Positions 46,878-59,580 of a stretch of 64,000 bases of DNA are shown in pieces. Within the stretch, counting starts at the first letter, position 1, and every line of letters starts with the position of its first letter. Position numbers and translations under genes: made by a program. The notes under the pieces are model-generated. The model saw nothing but the letters and a program-made list of their open reading frames with translations. It searched no databases and was not told where the DNA came from. This stretch comes from Myxocyprinus asiaticus (Eukaryota > Chordata > Actinopteri > Cypriniformes > Catostomidae): assembly GCF_019703515.2 (NCBI RefSeq), contig NC_059374.1, positions 14,730,245-14,794,244 of the forward strand, read 5' to 3'.

Positions 46878-48017
46878 TTAAAGTGAGGCACTGCCACTTT
46901 AAAGTGCATAACATAGCTCGCTTTTAGCGCCACACAGTGGACATTTCACCTTGAAACTGCTGCGATATGAGTAAGGAACCAAGTAATATAATTTTGAAAA
47001 AATAACGGCACAGTCATGTAATTTTGATGAGACCAGGCTGCCAGTTTGTGTTCTCCCTGGGAATCGAACCCAAGACCTTGTCATTGGCAAATTTATTATA
47101 CAATTTTTCCTCAAGTCGTTGGAGGACTTTGGAGTCATTGGAGGTTAGTGCTGCTCACAAACACAAATCTAAGCCAAACGTTTCACACAAATCCACAACA
47201 AATCATTAATGTCCCTGAAATGCCACCATACTGTGATGTATGACCCTCATTATCCCTAAAATACTGATCAGTCATTGTGACTTGTGCATTTAAGCTTTGT
47301 GTTTGTAGGTGTATTGTAAGGTTAATAAAGTGTATGAGATTTACGTGTTGAATATGCATATATGTTTGTATGTGCGTGTGTGTGTGTGTGTGTGTTGATA
47401 TCAGCCTCCATATCTCTATTAGCAGTGGAGTAGTAGCGCACCCCTCATCTGCTGCTCATATCTATGCAAAGCCAGGGTCCTGCCAATCAGTTGCCCCTGT
47501 GACACAGGGCTCCACCTCTCCAATTAGACCTGACAGGGCAGGATTAGGTGCTGGGCGGGCATGCGGCGACCTGCCGGCATGTCAATCACGCGCAAGGCAT
47601 CCGCTCGCCTGTTTACTGTCAGATCCCATCTATGTCTGTCAGGTGGAGAGAGACGCCAGGGAAACGGAGAGAGAGAGAGAGATCTGATCAGAATTAACTA
47701 TGCTGCTCCCTGCAGACTGTTCTTTTAATTCATGAAAGGGGGTGAGGAGAGGACAGCATTTAAAATCTCCAGTTGCCCACTTTTTTTTTGTATGTTAGGA
47801 GCTGCGTTGGGTTGTTCTGTCTGTTTCTTTTCATTTTGACAGTCAACATACAATATGATATGCTGCAAGTTGCTAAAATATAAAAAATATGAATAATATA
47901 TTAGATATTAATTTAACCAATTCATGTAAAAATATATTTTTTATGTATGTATAAAGAGAATGCAACCATTGGTTCTAATTTAAAATGTTAAAATAAATAC
48001 TGCATTATGGACAACTG
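46878..48017. other. intergenic; tRNA-like box B remnant and possible conserved non-coding block
   Basis: On the minus strand, 47050-47095 reads CAAGGTCTTGGGTTCGATTC then CCAGGGAG, a box B-like motif that may be a decayed SINE. (TG)n lies at 47375-47395. The block 47395-47660 is of balanced composition with no repeats and no ORF support, unlike its surroundings. No gene is supported. Confidence 0.45.
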
Positions 48018-48199
48018 GTGTTTCAAGAGTGCTGATATTTAGTATAACAGCACTGGGATGCATCATTTGTATCACTCTGCTTGCCGCGATACGTCCGTGA
48101 TACACAACCACCTAGTAATGTGGCTGATTACCTGTGGCTGAATCACAACCGTGCTGATATTCAGAACAACAACATTCTTGCCCATGTGCTATTGCTTGC
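48018..48199 (+). repeat. dispersed repeat, second copy of the 8110-8465 family
   Basis: Shares AGAGTGCTGATATTTAGTAT, CAGCACTGGGATGC, TCACTCTGCTTGCC, CTGATTACCTGTGG and TTCTTGCCCATGTGCTATTGC with 8110-8465. Non-coding. Confidence 0.6.
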
Positions 48200-49531
48200 T
48201 TATTACACAGCTCTCTGGAATACTCTATTCTGATTGGTCAATCGCGCCATCCAGCGGTCTAATATTTCTGAATAATGGCCGCACAACCGGGTGATAAATA
48301 AAGTGATATTTCACCAGCCATCCTGGAATTGCAAGTCATCTTGTCCACTTCTCGTATCACTTTGTGATCTTTACAAGGAAACTAATAAAATAACTCAAAT
48401 CAGTATTTCATGTCCATTTATTAGTGCTGTCAATTGATTATTTGTCTTAATTGTGAGTAATCTCATAATCTTTCATAGTTAATCAAGATTATTTGCATAT
48501 TTTTGACATTTCTGAAATTTTACACTATAAATACTTCTGTCAACTGCATTTATTTCCATCTTAGAAAACAAAACAATATGTAACAATATAATGCTTTATT
48601 ATCATTTTCCAAACAAAGCCTTCCACAGTATAAAGAAAGAAATGCACTAAAATAGCACCAATTCAAGTAAAATTAAAGACGTTTCGCAAAGTCTGAGTGG
48701 GAGGTTGACTAATTCAAAGAACTGTGCAACCATAGGTTGAGTATTCATTGCAATGCACATTAAACCTCTCAAACTCTCATCCTACACAGACTGTGGCTAT
48801 CAGCTTTCCTACAGCAACCGTGAAGCTGCATTCATGATTTGCTTCTTGGCATCAATGCCAGCTTCAAGCATCACTTTGAACTCCACATGAAAAGCACTTG
48901 CAAACAATGTTTCATTCTGCATTTTCGTGATAGTAAAGACTTGACGTGCTTCTCTGGTAATTAAATTGTGCCTTAAAGAGGCTGCAAAGTACTTGATTTC
49001 TGGGCTTGTTTTGTACAACAAATAGCGTTAAGAGGTTCTTTCTCCGTCACTTGATCATTGCGATGACAACCAGCTGACTGTATATTATCCCTGCTTATTA
49101 CATGGCTACTAGCCAAATAGATAAATAAATGGACATCAAATACTGATTTGCATTGAAATTATGTAATTATTTGAGAAGAAAGAAATCGCTGAACAGCCGA
49201 ATTCTACCTCCGGTTAGTGTCGGTGTTCTGTTTCTGTTTATTTGGCAAATAATGGTCGTCTGACTGCTCTTTATCCAGCTTATTACAAGACTACTTCCCA
49301 AATAAATAAAAAATGGACATGAAACATTGATATTAGCTGAAATTATTTTATTAATTTACTTGTGGAGATTGCACAGTGATGCCAGAAGTAGGAAAAATGA
49401 CTTGTAATATGCGGATGAACGGTCTGCTATGCCGTAATCCCCGGATGTGCGGTTGTTACTCAGACATATCAGACCACTAGATGGCGCCATTGACCAATCA
49501 GAATCGGGTATTCCAGAGAGCCGTGTAATAA
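48200..49531. mobile_element. TIR element (TTATTACACAGCTCTCTGGA ends)
   Basis: The left arm TTATTACACAGCTCTCTGGA continuing into TTCTGATTGGTCAATCGCGC is mirrored by the right arm TTGACCAATCAGAATCGGGT and CCAGAGAGCCGTGTAATAA. The match runs over at least 70 bp. The interior has a minus frame at 48809-49021 of unknown nature. The family was not determined. Confidence 0.7.
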
Positions 49532-50443
49532 AACCTAATATAAAACTGAATTAAATATCATCTGATCGTTATAGATATTTTCTTCTTTTAATAGCTTCAA
49601 TGTAGTTAGCTAATTTTTGTTGGTACTATAGCTTGTAGTGTAGCTAACTACTTTTTTAAAAAAGTAGCTTGACTTTAGTTTAATAATTTTAAATTATGAG
49701 TAGCTTGTAACTTGGGAAGCCCCAGTTTCAAGTTAGCTTCCCCAACACTGCTGTCTCCAGTAATTTGCAAAAGTTTAGGTATCATTCATGTGCATAGCAC
49801 AATCAGTGCAGGATGAGTTACCCACCAAAATTTAATACTTAGGGTTAAGGGTTCAGAACAAATCCCCTACCCGAAGTGTGAGCAATAATCATGGTGATGC
49901 TTGCCTTAGCAACCAATACTAAAAATATGTTTAGAAGTCTGTTTCCTTTCAGTCAACTCCTCAGCGTTCCTGTCTCAGCATATATTTCTGAGCTTCCTGT
50001 CTCTGTGGGGGACGACCAGCTGCCCCAGAGACGTGGTCCTGTGCCCCCCTAATCCCAGTACAGACCCAGGCAGACCCTCATCAGCGAGGATTAGAGACTG
50101 ATCAGTGAGAGGGCAAGACCGGGGGCAACCAACACCACTGTCGCCAAGGAGGGCCACTAGGGAGTGATGACATTGCAACCTGATACGTACATGAAGAGGA
50201 AGACCTACAAATACAAACACAGGAAGGGAGAGAGGGAGAGTGAAAGAGAATGAACTGGTTATTGAAAAACAAGCGTTGAGGGACTTGTCCACTGATAAGA
50301 GATTGACGTTTTTAGTAAAAATAAATAACAAATAAATAAAAAAAAGCAAAATGAGAGGTGGATAAAATTGCGATTACAAAAGGGAACAGCTGTTTTGTGC
50401 CGCATTTTGGGATTGTGCGGCTCCCAAACTTCCGTATGTTTGC
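49532..50443. other. intergenic; fragment of an AGTAGCTT/CCCCAACACTG repeat
   Basis: 49580-49755 carries GTAGCTAACTAC and AGCTTCCCCAACACTG, ends seen in fish hAT-like repeats. 49960-50190 is more GC-rich with open frames on both strands but no recognised domain. No gene is supported. Confidence 0.45.
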
Positions 50444-51024
50444 GGGTGCGTCTTGATCAGCTCCCTATGTCATAAATCAGTATATCTTAAACACAAATTC
50501 GGGCACTGGCAAGGGTGATAATCCACTGAACATCTTATGACATGATAACGAGTCATGCATTAAATCACAACTGGTATTAATTAACAACATTGCTGTATAA
50601 ATGACACTATTGTGCATTTTTTTTTTTTTGGAGATAAATAAATATATAAAAATATAAAGGAGTGTATTTTAATATTCTTTTAACAGCTCTATTTAAAGAT
50701 TGTTTCCCTTTCACGGTCATTTGGGATTAAATACTTTATAAACAACATCTCTTTTAAAGAGAAAATAAGACTTTGACTTCATAGTTTTACACTTGCAGTC
50801 ATCTTCTAACGTATTGAAGGACTTTAGAGGACGTGATGACGTTTCAGGTAAGGGAACATAGTGAGCATGATGCTCCCTGGTTTTTACATTGCATTCTGGG
50901 AATTTTTAAGGAGCGAAAATTTCAGTGCACTGGATCGATTTTGCGATTGAGACAGCCCTACAAATGGCCGATTCGCTGATCAGTGCCCTGACTACTGAAC
51001 TAGGGAGCTGATTGAGACGCACCC
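50444..51024. mobile_element. TIR element (GGGTGCGTCT ends), 581 bp
   Basis: The left end GGGTGCGTCTTGATCAGCTC followed by CCTA matches the inverse of the right end, GGGTGCGTCTCAATCAGCTC followed by CCTA. Non-coding. The target duplication is not clear, so the superfamily is left open. Confidence 0.75.
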
Positions 51025-51672
51025 GTAGTTCCATTTGGGAGTAGTAAAGTTTACTTAAGTGGCCTGAACAACCAGATACATTTACACTTGGCCGAGTTGC
51101 AGCTTTTATGTGTCTTTTCATGATCGAATAGCAATCTGATCTGTAAAAACTAGGGCTGTTGATTTAACATCTTAATTTAGTGCAGTTAATTATATTAAAA
51201 ATAACGTGTTATTATCGAAATTAATAATGCCCCTGACCTGTAGGGTAATTCCATAATAAGGAACATTCCTGCCATCTGAGCAATTCAGTGTTTATGTATT
51301 ACCTTCATTTATTTGCGAATTTGTGGCAGCAGGGGGCAGTCAGCGTCCCGCCTGTATAGGCCACACGCCTGGTCAAACCAACAAAAGACCTTATTCACCA
51401 TAGCCCCATCTTTGACTTTTGACAGGAATGAAAAAGAGACTGTGAGGGGTAGACTTAACGCCTCTTCAAAGACATGCACTGTGTAAAGTTATCAAAAAAC
51501 ACCTTGATCACATCCAGTTATCCTAAACTCATGTTTTCTGGAGTCTTCTGAAATGTCTTGGAAAGATATTTTTTCAATGTTTTGTCAGCGGAACGATTTA
51601 AAAACACTTTAAACAACTGTGCAACCTATTGAAGAGACTGTACATCTATCCCTTGTGTATGTGTTTTCACAG
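51025..51672. other. intergenic stretch, no gene recognised
   Basis: 51153-51240 carries AGGGCTGTTGATTTAAC and related TTAATTA words, a fragment of a common fish repeat also seen near 48425-48500. Otherwise nothing. Confidence 0.5.
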
Positions 51673-51784
51673 TCCTTAAAAGATTTGCCTGCATTTAGGT
51701 TTGGAGATGTTGATCTTCCATCAAAGGTTAAACTCAACAAAGGTTACAAGTTGTTTTCTGAGGGTTATCTGAACGAATACAAAG
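51673..51784 (+). pseudogene. orphan exon, probably of a SWIM-finger/YqaJ transposon-associated gene
   Basis: This 112-bp block is open, preceded by TTTTCACAG and followed by GTAAGT. It encodes SLKDLPAFRFGDVDLPSKVK, then LNKGYKLFSEGYLNEYKG. The pattern GYKLFSEGYL resembles the start of proteins with a SWIM-type zinc finger plus YqaJ nuclease that are encoded by ISL2EU-like transposons in fish. The next expected parts, the CxCxnCxH SWIM motif and nuclease, were not found nearby. It enters in phase 0 and leaves in phase 1. It may be a leftover exon or part of a gene whose other exons are distant. Confidence 0.45.
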
Positions 51785-52990
51785 GTAAGTTGATAAAAAT
51801 GTATTACTGAGAGGTTGTGCATTAAATCAGCAGCCTAATATTTATGTATTAAAGGAACGATCTACAAATCTGTTGCCATAAATAACAAAAATGCTAAAAA
51901 AGAGGGCACAATGAGTAGTACTTGGTGAAATACCTGATTGGGGTGGGGGGGTGGCAGGATGTGAAGGAGTGGAGAGACCCATATCCCGCTCCATCCGACT
52001 TCTAACCCTGTCAAACATGCACTCTTGTGTCAGTTGTGATGTGTAATCATTCCATTGAAACCATGACGGTACAGCTCAGATTTCAAAGCGTTTCACAATT
52101 CCACCTGTGAGCGAATGCTGTAAGTCCTCATCTTGAAAATACTGTCCACAGACGAAAGTGCTTCCTCGTTTAATAACAACGTTATATTCTTCACATCTCA
52201 TTGCCTGAACTCACCGAGCAAAGTTATGATGTATATGATGTCGTGTAGCCTATTTGAATTGTCTGAATTATATTATTTATTATTTATACCACAGGGCTGC
52301 TAAATTCTTGATTCTGACTGGTTGATGGAAATTCTAAGGTGTGCAAGTATTTTTCAGTAAATGCACGGTTATGAAGTAGTTCCAGGCCTTGACCGCGAAA
52401 TGGTTCCATATTACTTCACCAAATTATTTCAAAGAGCCGTACAGGCTACCACAGAAAAATAAATAAATAAAACAAAATTGACTTTCACACATGAAACTTG
52501 GAGAATTGCTGTAAAATTGTTAGAATCTGGCTGTCAAGCCGTTCCGATCGCAAACTTGTGCAGAAAAACATGCCCCCTCCTTCAAGGAGACGCATGACAG
52601 ATATAAACAAACATGGAGGTACGGGAACTGCCTTTGTTGTTGCTAATACTATTCTGAGTAGCAATTCTCATGAAAGAAATGGGTCAAGCGCATTTGGGTG
52701 CGTTTTTGGGTGGGAAAACAATGTGACGTGAGTTTAAAGTGAGTGACGTTAAAAGCTAAGCTTCACTAAATGCTTGTTCGCCAATTTCATGTGGTCCAGT
52801 TTTGTGGCCCTGTGCACTTGATTTCCATTGGCTGCTCACTACATGACTTCATATTTGAGTCGCAGAGTATCATACACTATGAGATTTTCTCTTTAATCAG
52901 CTCTAAAACATCAAACGTGTTTCATATCCACCAACTAAATGAAATCATTTCACTGTCTATACAATTTGATGACACATTTTGACTCCTGAG
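51785..52990. other. intergenic stretch, no gene recognised
   Basis: 52270-52400 has a TATACCACAGGGCTGCTAAATTC motif of the type found at ends of fish DNA elements. No intact frame of interest was found. Confidence 0.45.
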
Positions 52991-53579
52991 CAGTGTTGGG
53001 TAAGTTACTTTCAGAAAGTAGTCAACTACTAATTACTGATTACTTCTCTAAAATTGGATCTAATTGGATTACTTAGTTAATTACTTTGTGGGAAAAGTAA
53101 TCAGATTACTAGTTACTTTACTTTGAATTTACTTTCTAAAAACAATCAAATCTGCAAAAAATACAAGCTGAGATTGATTGTGAGCGCATGAAAACTTGAA
53201 ACGCTTCACTTTCGTTTTCAATTTGAATAAACAGCTACACTCCGCTGCATCCATGGTAACACAGCTCACTCATCTGCCATCTCCTCAATACATGTCCTCT
53301 ATGCCATGGTGGTTTGTTAGAGCGCATGCTCATTAGCTGACACAGCAATACACATAAAAGTACTAACATAGGAACGTAATACATTTTAAAATGCATTCTA
53401 CTTAGTTAATATTATTGTCTTAGCAATAAATGTGTAATCCAAGTAATGTAATTTTATTCATGTCTGTAACTGTAATCAGATTACTTCATTTAAAAGTAAC
53501 ACATTACATTACTGCGTTACTGCAAAAATAATTAGATTACAGTAACGCTTTACTTTGTAATGCGTTACACCCAACACTG
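52991..53579. mobile_element. hAT-like MITE, 589 bp, perfect 8-bp target duplication
   Basis: Starts CAGTGTTGGGTAAGTTACTT and ends GTTACACCCAACACTG, its inverse. Flanked by CTCCTGAG on both sides (52983-52990 and 53580-53587). The interior is rich in GTAAT/ATTAC words on both arms. Non-coding. Confidence 0.92.
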
Positions 53580-54784
53580 CTCCTGAGTAACTGAATCATC
53601 TCCATCAAAAATTTGTGATTGGCCCAAAGCAGACTTCTTATGTCATCGCGTCTTGACCTTGCATGTTCTCAAACCGTTAATCTTAGGGCTCTTGAGGTCT
53701 TGTAGAGTCCATACCTCAATGGGTCGGCGCTGTTTTGGCAGCACGTGGAGGACCAACAGCATATTAGGGAGATGGTCATAATGTTTTGGCTCATCATTGT
53801 ACATACACACACAGACACTCGTGAGCAAGACACAGAACCTTGATGTCAACACATCCCCGCTGCTTAATGAAAACAGTTTTGCAACTGAAAAGCGATATAC
53901 AAGTATAGCAACACCACCCTGCTACTGAGAAATGTAGTTATGACGCAGGTAATCACACACGCTCTCTCTTTCTCATACACACACACACACACACACACAC
54001 TACCTTGTTACTCCAATAAGTGTTTAAAAGCAGCACAAGCCTGCATAACTAGTTCTAAAGTGACGCTTTCGAACTTGCAAGATCCTGAATCCGTGCATAA
54101 GAAAGTAGTTCTACTCACAAAAGTGTTTTGGGGATGAAAATCTGAAAATGTCTTGAAATAAAAAACCTAAAAAATTCTTGAGGTGTGGTATAGCAAAATA
54201 ATTTACTCGACCGTTGAATTATTGAAAAATAATGCACACCTGAGGTGTAACGGAATCACAACCTCAGGATATGCATTATTTTTCAATACTTCAATGGGCC
54301 GTCAATTATTCCTTACACATTATATTATATTTATAATTATTTTAATAATTATTAAATTATCTTTATTTGGGGGCCTTTCTCAGTAAATATTGATATATGC
54401 AACTGATTGTGATTCATTTGATTAATTAATCGGTATATCATATAATTAATTTGATTAAAATATTTTAATTGATTGATAGTAATAGTAAAAAGGCATGACG
54501 TGACCAAATGTAAATACCCCCTTAAAGACAAGAAAATCATTATATTTACTTTCTTAATATGAAATGTCCTTGCCGCATACTTCATCATTCTAGTAAATAA
54601 ATGTTTTTTTATAACAATGTCTTTTTATGACTATTTTTCTTTTCTGTTGGCATAACCAAAGCTGTGTGGGCAGGGAAAATGACATTTACCAACTAGATTA
54701 AACCACCCTACATTATTTCCCCAATGAATATTATATTTCCCTTTTAAATATATCACATTATGGAAATTAAATTGATTGTTTAAG
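53580..54784. other. intergenic stretch, AC microsatellite, no gene
   Basis: (AC)n lies at about 53976-54000. A short inverted repeat is at 54224-54290 (TTGAAAAATAATGCACACCTG against ATATGCATTATTTTTCAA). No gene is supported. Confidence 0.5.
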
Positions 54785-55536
54785 GGTTTGTTCACCCAAA
54801 CAGTTACATTTTGTTATCATTTACTAACCCTAATGCTGTTCCAAATCCATATTACTTACTTTATTCCATGAAACACAAAAGGAAAATTTTTGAAGCTGCT
54901 CTTTTCCTTATAATGAAAGTGAATGGAGACTGAGGACCCTAACATTCAGCTAAATGTCACCTTATTTCTTATCTGGAAAGACTTTACATGAATGTTCCTT
55001 TTGTTGTTGTTTTTTAAAGGGGTTCTTTAATGACTAATAAAACATTAATATGCAGTTATAACAACATGCATAAAAAAGGGCAATTTTCATGAAATACTTG
55101 TCAAATAGGGAGCATTTTAACTTCTATGTTATCAATGCTTAATAAATACACTTAGGATTATTTAATCAAAAACATAAAATGCCCTAATTCATCATTTAAG
55201 TCACAATGCAGCAAATGTAGATTACTATATTGAGGTTAAAAGGCTGGATTATGTCAGCTACAATCTATAGTCTTTTCATAGGTTTCTAATGTTAAATAAG
55301 TGTTATTAAGCATTTATATTATGTTGGGTGAAATGGATCACTATTTGGCAAATATTGCATGAAAGTCACAATTTGTATTCATGTTGTCATATATACCGCA
55401 CATCAGTGATTTATAATGCATTTGTAAATGAGTTATTAATCATTAATTAACCCCCTTATAAACCCTTAACAAAGGGATAATTAATGTAAAGAGTTACCCC
55501 TTAATGACAGAATTTTCATTTTTGGGTGTACTATGC
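54785..55536. repeat. possible MITE related to the TTCACCCAAA family
   Basis: The left arm GTTTGTTCACCCAAACAG with TTATCATTTACTAACCCTAA is like other MITE arms here. The right end (AATTTTCATTTTTGGGTGTAC) is the inverse of a typical left end. The centre differs from the other copies. Boundaries are approximate. Confidence 0.4.
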
Positions 55537-56067
55537 TTTTTAATTCTGTTTAATGTTAATAATTATTTATGTCTTTAAATAAAACCATTAATTTTCATTG
55601 TTTATTAACAGCTAATTGCCAACTGTGTGCTATTTATTTGGGAAAAGACAGATATTAGATGGATTTCTTCACACTTGATGTCTGGATTTCAGTCATGGCA
55701 TGTTAACTAGCTGCAGTTTCATGAGCAAGTCAGAAGGCAGGAGGCCGGTTTCATCCCTCAGGATTCATCCATTTTGTCTACTCCCGCCTCCTGTATGCTC
55801 ACTGTTTGTTTCTCGGCCCCTTCCCTATCTAGTAATTTTGCATGCAATTGTTGGCTCCCAGTATGGCATATATATTCACAACCTTTCATTCAACAAAACA
55901 ACATTGGGCCATGTCTCATTTTCTTGGCCACAAGTGTGTTAGTGTGGGCTCAAAGCCCCACCACAGAGATTGTTTTTTTGTTGTCCCTAAACTTTGTCTA
56001 CAGTGTCATTTAAAGGTGAAGTGTGTAATTTGTCCGATGTTAAAATACTTTCTCCTATCCTAGTTTA
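55537..56067. other. intergenic stretch, no gene recognised
   Basis: GGTGAAGTGTGTAATTTG at about 56014 is the start of a repeat whose inverse (AAATTACACACTTCAAC) occurs at 59565. No coding feature is supported. Confidence 0.45.
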
Positions 56068-56075
56068 ATATGCAG

Positions 56076-56914
56076 TAGAGGTCTTCACGGGTCAAATAAT
56101 TTGTGCCCGACCCCAAAGAGACCCAGAAATGTACTACCCAGACTCGAACTGGACCCATCTATTATTTGAAAGCTTGGACCCGTACCCATGCAAAACCGTG
56201 AAATGCCAGACCCGAACCAGACCTGTCTATTATTTGAAAGCTGGCACCCGGACCCGGCCGGGAGACACAGACCCGATCGAAACCGATTTCACAGCTGATT
56301 GCTATTAACAAGTTAATTTACAAGTTATGAAAACAATACTTTGTACCTAATGTAACGTTGGTACCCTTCTCCCCTGTGCCTGGTCGTGACGCATAAAGTC
56401 CATCCTCCTTGCCAAGAAAGTTGGTAAAAATACATCCAGGATTTCTATGATTCCTCTCTTGCTGATTGAAACAGCATAGCTAATCCACTCATTATTTCAG
56501 CTTCAAAAGTCCACTTGCTGTTATGGAGACGGATGACATATGCGACTTGTTTAGAATCAGATTTGCAATTTTTTTGTATCTCGCATAAGATAACTTCGAC
56601 TGTTTGCCCTTTTGAACTATAATAAGGTTTGCTCGTTCATTGCCACGGCTGCTAATGTTAGCATTGCTAATTTGCTATTGTGTGCCTTAACTCCACTCTG
56701 CCTCTGACGTCCAACATCATCAGCGCTGTCTGATCATGGCCGGGTCTTCTCGGATCGACTCGGATATTACACATAATGTTAAACAGACCCGGGACCCACA
56801 GCAATGGAATGGGACCCGACCCAGACCCGGCTGACCATATAAAATGTGGATCCAAACCTGTATGGGGGTCGGGTCTCGGGTCCTCTGGTTAGGGTGGACC
56901 CGTGAAGACCTCTA
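56076..56914. mobile_element. TIR element (TAGAGGTCTTCACGGGTC ends), 839 bp
   Basis: Starts TAGAGGTCTTCACGGGTC and ends with the inverse, GACCCGTGAAGACCTCTA. Flanked by ATATGCAG (56068-56075) and ATATACAG (56915-56922), an 8-bp duplication with one mismatch, as for hAT. The interior has repeated GACCCG/CGGGTC words on both arms. Non-coding. Confidence 0.88.
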
Positions 56915-56922
56915 ATATACAG

Positions 56923-57390
56923 AGACAAGGCAATCGTAGGCTGCCTTCCTGAAGTTCTTTTCAAATCAAGACATGCCAACTTCTGATTCAACCAATGGCA
57001 TGAGTTTGGGCAGGGACTACCTGTTTTTCTGAACAATGAAAGATGGGGGTGGGGACCTAACAGGGAACTTTTCGGGAACTTTGACTACATAAAAGGTTAG
57101 GAACAAATGTTGTTAAATAACATGTATGGAACATCTTTAAAATGTTATTAGTATTAACTAAAAGTTCTCACTATGTCATTCCCCTTTTTGATTTGTAACT
57201 AATAACACCTAATAAACAAGCAAAAAAGCTTCTAGAGCAAATCGTTTTCCAAAAAATGTATGGCAACATATGTGGATAGTGGGACTAAGTTTTGAAAATT
57301 CAAATAATACTAAGCTATAGAAAGTCATATATATATATAATTGTTGTTTTTTGTTTTTTTTGTTTCCAGGAATGTTGGTTATTCATGTTT
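56923..57390. other. intergenic stretch, no gene recognised
   Basis: Sequence near 56980-57060 (AACCAATGGCATGAGTTTGG, GCAGGGACTACC) also occurs near 59440-59480, so it belongs to a dispersed repeat. No gene. Confidence 0.45.
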
Positions 57391-58123
57391 TTGTGACGTT
57401 ACAGACATTAGTGTCCGGTCACCTTGTCACGTTGGGGTTCTGCCTGACAGGACTGTGACAGTATCGGCCTGCCTCTGTGTTTTGTGTCCCCTTTTTGTGT
57501 GAGCGCACAGGTCCAGTTGATTGGGAACGCCGTGCGCATGTTACTGCCATGCGCTCTCCGGTGATGTCATGGTCCTGTCAACCAGTCAGGTTGGGTTTTG
57601 TCTGACGAGGACCGTGACATAATCGTTCCCTGTCTGTTTTTGTCAAAGCGTGTTTGTGATTTGCCCTTATGTGTTTCAGGTGCCGCTGGCGTGCTGAATC
57701 AGTGTTTCCATGGGAACCCTGATTGTTTCCATGGGAACGCGAATCATTACAAACTTCAGCTGTGAGTGACACCTGCCTCTTGTTTGTTCCTCTTATTTAA
57801 ATCCCCTCGTGTGTCATGTCCGATGTCGGATCATTGTTGTGTCTGCACTGTCAAGCGTGAAAGTATTGTCTGCTGCCTATGTTAACTGTGCTTTTTTCTG
57901 TAGTTGGAGCGGATTTGTGTGTTTGTTGGTGGTTAGATCGCCTTCGCCTGTATCGTGGCCCATACCCTTGGAGGAGGATTCCTCGTCTCTGCCCGCATTC
58001 AGGGGAGACCATTGCCTGGGCTTGACTTTGTTTTGTTTGAAGAAAGAACTTTTGTGTTTGATTAATAAATCCAATTGAACTGTTTCCTCTGCTCTTGGAT
58101 CCTGTCTCTCTCGCACCCTGACA
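57391..58123 (+). mobile_element. solo LTR-like sequence of a Ty3/gypsy-type element
   Basis: Begins near TGTGACGTTACAGAC and ends CTCTCGCACCCTGACA. It has a TATA-like TTATTTAAAT at about 57792 and AATAAA at 58064-58069 followed by GT-rich sequence. That layout (U3, R, U5) fits an LTR. No internal coding region adjoins it, so it is likely a solo LTR left by recombination. The exact start is uncertain; no clear target duplication was found. Confidence 0.5.
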
Positions 58124-59283
58124 ATTACATCAGAAATTAGCATAATGAATTCTTATTCTAAGTAATGGCCAGCATTATCCAATCCCTGCCAACCATGTTA
58201 AAATAAAATTATACATTATTTTAAATTTTGATTCTATGTACTGATTACCAGTGTCCCATGTCTGCCAAACATGTTGAGTGGTTCAAACATCATCTGCAGC
58301 CTGAAACTGAACTTTTGATAGGAGGTTTGGATTCAATGCACTTAGGATGCTCCCTTGCTCCCTATTTAGTGGATGATTTAACCTCCAGTGTGCTGTCTGT
58401 CTGCACTGGTCTCAGAACAGTTCTAACTCCATATACAGCCTCTCAAAGCATATTTTTTCAGCTTTTGGATGAACCCATTGATTCTCAATGTGATAATGCA
58501 CAGTAAATACAAGATTTCTCAGGAAAAGATGCACTAAAGTACACATTAGTGTACATTGTGTTTAGCAGCGTGGCGTTTCAGGATAAATCGTTCAAATTTT
58601 AAAAATGGCATATCGGATGAAACTAGAGACTAATCTTTTGACTCAAACAGGTTTCAATGTAAAAACTTAATTTTATTGACATTTCTACCAAAGACAAACT
58701 CTGCTGTGGTCGGCGCCATGTTTTATCACAGACCAAGTCCGTTGAAAGTTTAACCCTTTACTGACATCACAGAGTCTCCTAACCTTTAAATAACGTTCTG
58801 CTCTTGTTAAGAAAACTGGAAATTTTCATGTTCCCACAACCACAATGTAATGTTTGGAAAATGTTTTAAGGACATAAAATGTTAAGCTGGGTAACTGTTC
58901 TTTTCGGAACGCAAGACATATCTTTAGCACCAGCAGATGGTCTGATGTCATATTTCTTTGTGTCTTCATTCTCTTGTGCAGGCCGGTAGCGTTAGTCTGA
59001 GATAGGGCAATCAAGTTAATTGCCTTGTATATTGCTGAGCAGTCAGCCATGTCAATGCACATTCACAGCATATTACACATAACTGGCAATCACAGCTCCA
59101 TTCCCGACACAATACGGAGGGCACTGCTAATAATGACTTGATCTACGTCTTGTGCCCCTTGCCATTTGGATTGGTAGTGTGCATAGTGTGTGTTTATGGC
59201 AGAATCTATGAGTCTTGAAAGATGATGTATACTTTGAAGTATGTGTATGAGACTGTGTATGTGTCAGGGTTTGGTATCATTCT
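58124..59283. other. intergenic stretch, no gene recognised
   Basis: I found no domain-bearing ORF and no TIR pairs. Frames at 58228-58506 and 58826-59062 (minus) are unremarkable. Confidence 0.5.
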
Positions 59284-59580
59284 GTATTTAAAGCTGATGT
59301 GTGTTACTTATGTCCTATCCCAGCGTAATATGAAGAGGTATTTGTAAGCTATTCATATGTTAATTTCCTCAAAAACTGGAAACACTGTGGAGCTTTTTGT
59401 TTGAGTGGTCCATCCAGGCCGGCACAACAATATTGATTTAACCAATGGCATGAGTTGGAGGCGGGACTGTCTGTTTGTTTAATCAATGAGGGCGTATTCG
59501 AAAAGCTATTTGAAAACAATGTTTATTTTTGCAATTTTGTTCGGAAGCACTAGTATCGCAGAAATTACACACTTCAACTT
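59284..59580. repeat. dispersed repeat ending AAATTACACACTTCAAC
   Basis: Shares CCAATGGCATGAGTT and the AAATTACACACTTCAA end with the 56012-57060 region. Non-coding. Confidence 0.45.

Noticed and set aside
49975..50349. 124-codon minus-strand ORF
   Set aside because: The first half is low-complexity AT-rich sequence and the GC-rich second half shows no recognisable domain; the opposite strand is equally open.
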